Source: JAAYAY01 sp964429355 | GTDB lineage: Bacteria > Planctomycetota > Planctomycetia > Pirellulales > Thermoguttaceae | Assembly: GCA_964429355.1 (NCBI GenBank) | Contig: CAYSCH010000405.1 | Span: 1-8,407, forward strand | Reading direction: 5' to 3' | DNA length: 8,407 bases | Notes under the pieces: generated by a model | What the model was told of the DNA's origin: nothing | The model's database searches: none | What the model saw: the letters and a program-made list of their open reading frames with translations, nothing else | Position numbers and translations under genes: made by a program | In this document: positions 4,033 to 8,407 of the stretch, piece by piece | Position numbering within the stretch: position 1 is the stretch's first letter | Layout: the number at the start of each line of letters is the position of its first letter

Positions 4033-6836
4033 CGGGACGTTTCTTCTCGTACCAGATTTTCTGGAAAGAGTACCGCCAGATGCGAGGGTTCTGGCTCGGC
4101 CTGTCCGGTATCACCGTGCTGCTTCAGGTGATCGTTTGTTTCACAGCACATGGAGCTGCCGCGAACTCTCTCTATGGGGTGGCGATCTGTTTTACGGTTC
4201 TCTACGCGCTGGGGTGCGGAGCAACGGCGTTTGCCCTGGAGCACGAGAACGGGACCTACGACTATCTGCGATCATTACCCATCAAGGGCATTCCGACGTT
4301 TATCAGCAAGATTGCGTTCACGGTCGTGAGTGCTCCGCTCCTGGTGCTTGCCTCGAGCGCATCGGCGGCAATTCTCGGACTGCGCATGGTTCCCCTGTCC
4401 TACGTGCCGACGGCGACAGCCTTGCTGCAGGCCGTCGGCACGGCACTCCTGCTCTGGGCGGTCGGTTCGAGCATTCTGTTCGTCTGGGCGGCGTTCTTCT
4501 CGCTGTTGATGCACCATGTAGTGAAGGCAGCCTTGCTCGGCGGCTGCGCCGCGGTCGTCAGCGTGTTACTGGTTGGATCGCTCGTCGAGGCGTTTCTTGG
4601 GCCGCAGGGTGACACGGGCTGGCTGGTAGGTGGGGCCGTGGCAGCCATCATGGCTGCGATTGACGTTTGGCTTGGCGCCCGCTGGTATCGCGAAGCATCC
4701 ACATGGCCGGCGGGCGGGAGCAGAACTCGGCGGGCGGGACGAGAGGACGAATGTGCTTATGGGTTGGAAACGATGCCGACGAAGGGCAGCATGTTTGGCC
4801 ATCTCGTGTGGCTCCAGTGGCGGCAGTCGCGGGGGATGGTGCTGATCCTGACGGCCATGGTCGTGGCGCCGCTTCTGTTTTCACCGTTCCTCAACCTCCA
4901 CTTCGACTTGAACCACTGGCGTTGGCTGAGAGAATGGATTGGGGCGCTGTTTGGCCTGTCGTTGCTTGCAGCCATGACGGTTGTGCCTCTGGCCGGCGCA
5001 AGTGTGTTTGCTGGAGATCAGAGACAGTGCCAATTCCGGTTTCTGGCGGATCGGGGGATCACTCCGAGGCTGGTGTGGTGGAGCAGGCACCCGGTGTGGG
5101 TTGCCGGGATTGTGGCCTGGCTGGTCCTTCTGCTTGTGCCGATGCTGGTGCAACTGGGCCGGGTGATCCTTGCGCCGGAGTTGAAATCTCATTCGGTGTT
5201 CCTGGCATTTCCGGCGGCGACCGTGCTCTCGGTTCCGTTGGCCTACTGTTTTGGGCAGTTATGTTCGATGTCGTTCCGTTCGGGGATCCTGTGCGGCACG
5301 TTTGCCATCGTGGGGTCATTTTTTCTGGTTTACTGGGCGTTTGTGATGTCGATCCTGGGAGTGCCGATTCTGTGGTCGGTACTGCCGATTCCCGTGGTTC
5401 TTCTGATCGCAACGCGGGTGCGAACCAAGGGTTGGATGCTGGAGAGCAACCGGCTGAAGAGCTGGCTGGCGGCGGTGCTGGTGCTTTTGGTGCCGGGTAC
5501 GGCGATCGTCACAGGGGTGTGTCTCTACCGTGCTTTCCAGTATCCCTGGGTGGAGCCAGGATTCGATGTGGCGGCGTTCACGGCCCCCGCCTCGCCGGCG
5601 GCGGTAGAGACGGCAAAGATGTATGTTCGTGCCCGTGGTCTTGTGAGCAACGAGGCGCAATCGATGGCTTATCCTTACCTTGTGTTTGACGAGGCGACCG
5701 AAGAAAGACATGACGAAGCGATCGCATTGGCTCTGGCGGCGGGGAGGCGAAGGGAATGTGACTGGCTCAGCAAGTATTTCGGCGAACCTCGTTTCTGGGA
5801 GGAAGTTCAGATACTGATCTGGCTGGTTCGCGGGAAGGGAGAGCGACTTCAGAAAGCGGGGAACCTGGATGAAGCGGCCGAGCATTATCTTGCGGTTCTG
5901 CGGATGACCCAGCATCTTTATCCTGATATGCAGGAGGGGTGGCTCGCACGGCATACGGAGAATATGGCACTTGAAGACCTTGCCGGTTGGTGCTATCAGC
6001 CGGGACAGACCAAGGACCGCATTTTGAAGGCCCTGCGGGAGGTGGAGGCACTGACGAGCCGGACGGCACCGCTGGACAATGCCATCAAGGAAAGGCACGC
6101 GACGGTCGACAAGGTGTTCCAAGGAGACCTGGACGACCTGTTCCAGTGGATAGGACCGAATCTGATCCACGAGTCCGTTCCAGTCTTGACGATTTACTGG
6201 ATGCCGTGGGAACGGGAGCGAGCTCGGCGGAGACTTCGCATGTTGACTTCGGCCGAACTGGAAAGGTATCGACAGGCCCAGTCTTCGCTTGCGGGTGGCC
6301 ACCAGGTCTCGTTGTCTCCGGGGTGGAGAGCGAGCGAGGAGAATCAACGTCCGTACCGGAGTCCATGGTGGCGGCGTGCGACGCCCGACGCCTGGATCGA
6401 TTCGATTTCGTTTGGAGGTGCCAGCGAGGCTCTGGTGGCGACGGAGTGGCAGCGCCGAACGGCGCGGATCAAGATGGCGCTGGCGGCGTGGCAACTGGAC
6501 CACCAGTCGCTTCCGGAGAAGTTGGAGGAGTTGAAGGGGGGGTATTTGGCGGAGATTCCTGTCGATCCCTACAGTGGGGAATCGTTCGTGTACTTTCCCA
6601 GAGGGGTTGATGTGCCGACCACGCGATACGTGAGCGCAACGGGCGAGACGCAGGTATTGCTCGAGGCCGACAGGCCATTCTTCTGGAGCCCGGGGCCACA
6701 GTTCCGAGTTGACCGAACCAAATCGAGTCCGATGAACAAGTACCTGCTTTGGAATGGAACAAAAACGCGGCCGGCGATGTCGCCCCAGGAAGTCTGGGCG
6801 GGGGGATATATCTATGCCATCCCTAAACCGGGTTAA
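4029..6836 (+). CDS. Duplicated ABC-2 permease fused to a large extracytoplasmic helical and pseudopilin-like domain
   Basis: This protein has 935 residues from ATG 4029, which is preceded by AAGGAGGT (4015-4022) and overlaps the ATPase stop (ATGA). A GTG at 4011 is a poorer start. Residues 1-220 form an ABC-2 permease unit: WKEYRQMRG (12-20) at the N-terminus, about six membrane segments, and ALEHENGTYDYLRSLP (69-84), the family's conserved post-helix motif. Residues 255-501 repeat this plan in diverged form: WRQSRG (264-269), then FAGDQRQCQFRFLADRG (327-343), then further helices. A last membrane segment at 479-501 makes about 13 in all and should place the C-terminus outside the cytoplasm. 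Residues 502-800 are soluble and mostly helical, with a TPR-like segment (GNLDEAAEHYLAVLRM, 611-626). Residues 805-856 (RIKMALAAWQLD, LPEKLEELKGGYL, IPVDPYSGESFVYF) resemble the C-terminal part of GspG-type pseudopilins. A chain holding two permease halves could pair with an ATPase dimer without a second permease gene. The transported substrate is unknown. Confidence 0.85.
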   Translation: MTGRFFSYQIFWKEYRQMRGFWLGLSGITVLLQVIVCFTAHGAAANSLYGVAICFTVLYALGCGATAFALEHENGTYDYLRSLPIKGIPTFISKIAFTVVSAPLLVLASSASAAILGLRMVPLSYVPTATALLQAVGTALLLWAVGSSILFVWAAFFSLLMHHVVKAALLGGCAAVVSVLLVGSLVEAFLGPQGDTGWLVGGAVAAIMAAIDVWLGARWYREASTWPAGGSRTRRAGREDECAYGLETMPTKGSMFGHLVWLQWRQSRGMVLILTAMVVAPLLFSPFLNLHFDLNHWRWLREWIGALFGLSLLAAMTVVPLAGASVFAGDQRQCQFRFLADRGITPRLVWWSRHPVWVAGIVAWLVLLLVPMLVQLGRVILAPELKSHSVFLAFPAATVLSVPLAYCFGQLCSMSFRSGILCGTFAIVGSFFLVYWAFVMSILGVPILWSVLPIPVVLLIATRVRTKGWMLESNRLKSWLAAVLVLLVPGTAIVTGVCLYRAFQYPWVEPGFDVAAFTAPASPAAVETAKMYVRARGLVSNEAQSMAYPYLVFDEATEERHDEAIALALAAGRRRECDWLSKYFGEPRFWEEVQILIWLVRGKGERLQKAGNLDEAAEHYLAVLRMTQHLYPDMQEGWLARHTENMALEDLAGWCYQPGQTKDRILKALREVEALTSRTAPLDNAIKERHATVDKVFQGDLDDLFQWIGPNLIHESVPVLTIYWMPWERERARRRLRMLTSAELERYRQAQSSLAGGHQVSLSPGWRASEENQRPYRSPWWRRATPDAWIDSISFGGASEALVATEWQRRTARIKMALAAWQLDHQSLPEKLEELKGGYLAEIPVDPYSGESFVYFPRGVDVPTTRYVSATGETQVLLEADRPFFWSPGPQFRVDRTKSSPMNKYLLWNGTKTRPAMSPQEVWAGGYIYAIPKPG

Positions 6837-6962
6837 GTTACAGGGAAAGGCAGCGGATTTGAAGAATATCCGTGCGCTTCGAGCGAAGAGGCCGTTAGAT
6901 ACCTGATGGAGAGTCGCCCAAATGTGATGTGGAGGCAGCAGCAGCTGCAACAGAGAAGTGGT

Positions 6963-6982
6963 CTCCCCAGTGCTCCGGGGAG
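6963..6982. terminator. Hairpin downstream of the ABC operon, possible but atypical terminator
   Basis: CTCCCC (6963-6968) pairs with GGGGAG (6977-6982) around an 8-base loop, about 127 bases after the permease stop. No T-run follows, so an intrinsic terminator is not supported. The rest of 6837-7070 holds no gene I can defend: a 28-codon reading frame at 6906-6992 has no ribosome binding site and looks fortuitous. Confidence 0.25.
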
Positions 6983-7072
6983 GGGATCGTAGTATGAGCT
7001 GAAAATCGCAGGGGACAATGGATGGGTAAGATCCAGGAAGGCGGTGTGTGCGAATGGAGCTCAACGACGATG

Positions 7073-7095
7073 GGCACGGGACGAAGTGCCGTGCC
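7073..7095. repeat. GGCACGG/CCGTGCC hairpin at the head of repeat A copy 1
   Basis: GGCACGG (7073-7079) and CCGTGCC (7089-7095) form a perfect 7-bp stem around a 9-base loop. Its right arm overlaps the first bases of repeat A (7091). The corresponding region before the second A copy is hidden by the N gap. It is not followed by a T-run. Confidence 0.4.
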
Positions 7096-7160
7096 TTACC
7101 CTCCCCGGGTACTTGGGGCGAATAGTGGAAGGCGTGAATCCTTGCCCCCCCGTGGGCAAT
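7091..7160 (+). repeat. Repeat A, copy 1
   Basis: This 70-base unit begins GTGCCTTACCCTCCCCGGG and contains GGGGCGAATAGTGG and a GAATCCTTG motif followed by seven C. It matches 7455-7524 at 62 of 70 positions without gaps. Similarity continues more loosely past 7160 (GCGAGACGAA in both copies). I see no start codon, ribosome binding site or known family. It appears to be a dispersed intergenic repeat. Confidence 0.75.
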
Positions 7161-7177
7161 GGCGAGCGAGACGAACA

Positions 7178-7443
7178 TCCTTTTCTTCAGCAATTTTTGC
7201 CCTAGAATCATCGAACATTCCTTGGGCTGCTGCGTCCTTTATGTGTGAAACGGATCTTGGATTTGTCCGTTGTTGATGGAGGGCAGTGATTTATTGGGCG
7301 ATCGTTTGCGGCTCGTGGCGGGCCATTTCCGCCGAGGTGGTGGCGAGGGAAGTGGCAAAGCGGTTGAGGCGGTGCGGTGTGAAGATTACCGGCCGTGCTG
7401 CAGAGTTCTGGTGAGTGGGACGGAAAGAGATGAGGCTAGAGGG
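7178..7443 (+). repeat. Repeat B, copy 1 (abuts the N gap)
   Basis: This unit aligns with 7785-8038. Landmarks shared by both are ATCGAACAT, GCTGCGTC, ATGTGTGAAACGGA, TTGTCCGTTGTTGAT, GAGGTGGT, GGCGGTG, and a final 49-base block (7395-7443 against 7990-8038) with only three mismatches. The middle (about 7276-7333) is diverged. The copy stops at the assembly gap, exactly where copy 2 continues into GTTGCTCCACTGG. Confidence 0.75.
7286..7443 (+). pseudogene. Decayed coding sequence in repeat B copy 1, family unknown
   Basis: From GTG 7286 a frame encodes 42 residues to a TGA at 7412-7414. It contains EVVAREVAKRLRRCGVK (from 7334) and AAEFW just before the stop. After the stop the same frame reads VGRKEMRLEG to the N gap. 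The paralogous copy at 7904-8081 encodes closely similar residues, and it has Gly in place of this stop. Compared codon by codon, the two copies show about seven synonymous changes and mostly conservative replacements (A/T, R/K, I/V, T/S, L/F). That pattern suggests both descend from a translated sequence. I do not recognise the family. The stop codon and missing upstream part make this copy a likely pseudogene. Confidence 0.4.
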
Positions 7444-7453
7444 NNNNNNNNNN
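7444..7453. other. Assembly gap of ten Ns
   Basis: Ten consecutive Ns are bounded by the 3' end of repeat B copy 1 and the first bases of repeat A copy 2. The true length and content are unknown. Because related repeats sit on both sides, the gap was probably caused by repeat collapse. The order and number of A and B units around it should be treated as provisional. Confidence 0.98.
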
Positions 7454-7454
7454 A

Positions 7455-7524
7455 GTGCCTTCCCCTCCCCGGGTAATTGGGGCGAATAGTGGGGAGCGAG
7501 AATCCTTGCCCCCCCGTAGGCGAT
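7455..7524 (+). repeat. Repeat A, copy 2
   Basis: This is the second copy of the 70-base unit at 7091-7160, with eight mismatches and no gaps, 364 bases downstream in the same orientation. It differs from copy 1 beyond 7524 by a short insertion before the shared GCGAGACGAA. Positions 7525-7660, up to the first C palindrome, contain GGCCCAGAAT, also present in copy 1 as GCCCTAGAAT, and no gene that I can support. Confidence 0.75.
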
Positions 7525-7661
7525 GCAGCGGCAATCGGCGAGACGAAGACCTTGCTTTTTTCTCGCTTTTGGCCCAGAATGCCTTGCGGGATTTGCGAAG
7601 GAGAATGTGGCAAGGCGCTGGGAAAACTCGCTGGACCAGGACTGAGACGGACGGAACAGGA

Positions 7662-7680
7662 GCGCGGGGCAAGCCCGCGC
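7662..7680. repeat. Palindromic repeat C, copy 1
   Basis: GCGCGGG (7662-7668) and CCCGCGC (7674-7680) form a perfect 7-bp stem around GCAAG. The core GGGGCAAGCCC recurs at 7749-7759 and at 1107-1117. Short GC-rich palindromes of this type are widely scattered between genes in planctomycete-like genomes. Their function is unknown to me. Confidence 0.6.
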
Positions 7681-7719
7681 GGCTATCATGTGGGGTGGCG
7701 GAGTGTGTTTTGAATGACG

Positions 7720-7733
7720 CAGGCTGAAGCCTG
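7720..7733. repeat. CAGGCT-GA-AGCCTG palindrome
   Basis: A perfect 6-bp inverted repeat (CAGGCT at 7720-7725, AGCCTG at 7728-7733) with a 2-base centre lies between the two C palindromes. Related sequences (CAGGCTGGAAGCCTG-like) are common dispersed elements in planctomycete and acidobacterial genomes. No gene overlaps it. Confidence 0.5.
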
Positions 7734-7744
7734 TACTCCAACAA

Positions 7745-7763
7745 GCGCGGGGCAAGCCCACGC
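7745..7763. repeat. Palindromic repeat C, copy 2
   Basis: GCGCGGG (7745-7751) and CCCACGC (7757-7763) flank GCAAG and differ from copy 1 by one base in the right arm, which leaves one mismatched pair in the stem. Both C copies are followed within about 7 bases by a short motif containing ATGTG (CTATCATGTGG and TTAACATGTGT). The repeated unit is therefore longer than the palindrome itself. Confidence 0.6.
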
Positions 7764-7784
7764 GGGGTTAACATGTGTGGCGAC

Positions 7785-8038
7785 TGCCTTTTTGGGAATT
7801 TCGCAAGGCTTCAATCGAACATCGGTCGGGTTTGCTGCGTCATTATGTGTGAAACGGAGGTTTGAGTTGTCCGTTGTTGATAGTGGATACTGCGCCGGCT
7901 TGAGGATCGCCTGACAAACGAGTCTCTGAGGTGGTAACGAAGGTAGTGGGAAAACGCTTTCGGGCGGTGTGGTGTGAAGGTTTCGGACAGTGCTGCAGAG
8001 TTTTGGGGAGTGGGACGGAAAGAGATGAGACTAGAGGG
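7785..8038 (+). repeat. Repeat B, copy 2
   Basis: This is the second copy of the unit at 7178-7443, in the same orientation about 600 bases further on. The C palindromes lie immediately upstream, separating it from repeat A copy 2. In copy 1, A and B are contiguous, so the C-bearing segment looks like an insertion between A and B. Confidence 0.75.
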
Positions 8039-8081
8039 GTTGCTCCACTGGATGGACGTGGTGCAGGCCAGGTGGATGTAA
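7904..8081 (+). pseudogene. Decayed coding sequence in repeat B copy 2, frameshifted, family unknown
   Basis: The first part (from 7904) reads EVVTKVVGKRFR from 7928, in the frame matching copy 1. A 1-base insertion near 7963-7964 then shifts the frame. From 7965 the sequence reads RCGVK, then SAAEFWGVGRKEMRLEG and LLHWMDVVQARWM to a TAA at 8079-8081. The part past AAEFW extends beyond where copy 1 is cut by its stop and the gap. The tail, rich in Trp, Leu and charged residues, looks like a genuine helical protein C-terminus. I do not recognise the family. With no start codon and a frameshift it is probably a remnant. Confidence 0.38.
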
Positions 8082-8082
8082 T

Positions 8083-8111
8083 CCGGGTGCCGTTTGTTGA
8101 GCAGCGCCCGG
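8083..8111. repeat. Hairpin between the repeat B remnant and the small downstream ORF
   Basis: CCGGGTGC (8083-8090) pairs with GCGCCCGG (8104-8111), eight pairs including one G-T, around a 13-base loop. It begins one base after the TAA at 8079-8081, the usual place for a transcription terminator, but there is no T-run. Confidence 0.35.
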
Positions 8112-8138
8112 ATTGCCACAAGTATAGGGGTACTGAAG

Positions 8139-8318
8139 ATGAGTGAATCGCAAGCGACGCCTGCCGCTTGGCAGGTGGCATTGGCCTGGTTGGATGCATC
8201 GCACACGCGTCGCGAGGTTCCGGCCGATGATGGGAATTCGGAGAGCGAGCTGGACCGCTCTGGTCCATCGCGATCGGTCGTGCCGGACCAAGATGCGCGT
8301 ACGGTGCAGATTTCGTGA
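8139..8318 (+). CDS. Possible small hypothetical protein
   Basis: An ATG at 8139, with AGGGG 8 bases before it (8126-8130), opens a 59-codon frame ending in TGA at 8316-8318. The product begins MSESQATPAAWQVALAWLDA and continues as an acidic, Ser- and Asp-rich chain without hydrophobic segments. I recognise no domain. The start context is acceptable but the frame is short, and other frames are also open here, so coding is uncertain. No gene is visible in the remaining bases to the window edge. Confidence 0.25.
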   Translation: MSESQATPAAWQVALAWLDASHTRREVPADDGNSESELDRSGPSRSVVPDQDARTVQIS

Positions 8319-8352
8319 TGGAAGTGCACAGCTGGTGGTTCTGTTTGCGGCT

Positions 8353-8378
8353 CTAAATGGCCTTGCGTGATTCCAGGA
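8353..8378 (-). repeat. Right copy of the long-range 26-bp inverted repeat
   Basis: The reverse complement of this stretch matches 1131-1156 at 25 of 26 positions. It lies 35 bases after the stop of the small ORF and near the window edge, so what lies beyond it cannot be seen. Together the two copies enclose the ferritin-like gene, the Rrf2 regulator, the GntR/ABC operon and the A/B/C repeat region. Confidence 0.7.
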
Positions 8379-8407
8379 GAGACTCCAGCGCCGCCACCCA
8401 CCTTGTG

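Noticed and set aside
5316..7211. A 631-codon minus-strand frame opposite the permease gene
   Set aside because: It is antisense to the strongly supported permease reading frame. The composition (Arg, Pro, His and Leu runs) is typical of GC-rich shadow frames, and it runs on into the repeat region.
7091..7763. A CRISPR array
   Set aside because: The repeats are too long, too few and unevenly spaced, the palindromes are not separated by uniform spacers, and no cas genes are present.
7811..8401. A 196-codon minus-strand frame across repeat B copy 2 and the right end
   Set aside because: The composition is Ser/Thr/His/Arg-rich without a domain. The repeat B comparison supports codon-like conservation on the plus strand instead.

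Overview
The window most resembles a planctomycete-type chromosome (phylum Planctomycetota). This is an inference from style rather than from a marker gene. The clues are high G+C, long gene-poor stretches with degenerate TGACCCC-type simple repeats, short dispersed palindromes containing GGGGCAAGCCC or CAGGCT-GA-AGCCTG, and a very long ABC permease with a C-terminal extension of a kind I associate with planctomycetes. A run of ten Ns (7444-7453) shows that this is a draft scaffold with a gap inside a repeat-rich region.

Layout. Positions 1-486 hold no convincing gene: there is a possible membrane-protein start running off the left edge on the minus strand, then TGACCCC-type simple repeats. 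Positions 487-1093 are a scar in which the C-terminal part of a glycosyltransferase-like gene (minus strand) abuts the C-terminal third of an IS4-type transposase (plus strand). Next come a well-formed promoter (1184-1212) and an intact ferritin-like iron-storage gene (1266-1763). An Rrf2-family regulator (1992-2435, minus) faces it convergently.

The core is a tightly coupled three-gene operon (2693-6836). It encodes a YtrA-type GntR repressor, an ABC-2 type ATPase and a 935-residue permease, and both junctions are ATGA overlaps. A TTGACA promoter and a 7+4+7 palindrome lie immediately upstream of the first gene, so the operon is probably repressed by its own first product until an unknown ligand releases it. 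The permease contains two diverged copies of an ABC-2 membrane domain in one chain. After its last membrane segment it carries about 430 residues predicted to lie outside the membrane: an alpha-helical, TPR-like region and a tail resembling the C-terminal part of type II secretion pseudopilins. This fusion is the most unusual protein in the window.

From 6837 to the right edge there is no intact recognisable gene. The region holds hairpins, two copies of a roughly 70-bp repeat (A), two copies of a roughly 255-bp repeat (B), two GC-rich palindromes (C) and a possible 59-codon ORF. The B copies look like decayed paralogous coding sequence: their differences are enriched for synonymous and conservative codon changes, one copy has a stop and the other a 1-nt frameshift. 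A 26-bp sequence at 1131-1156 recurs in inverted orientation at 8353-8378 with one mismatch, so the intact genes lie between two copies of an inverted repeat. Whether this marks a mobile unit or only a dispersed repeat cannot be decided here.
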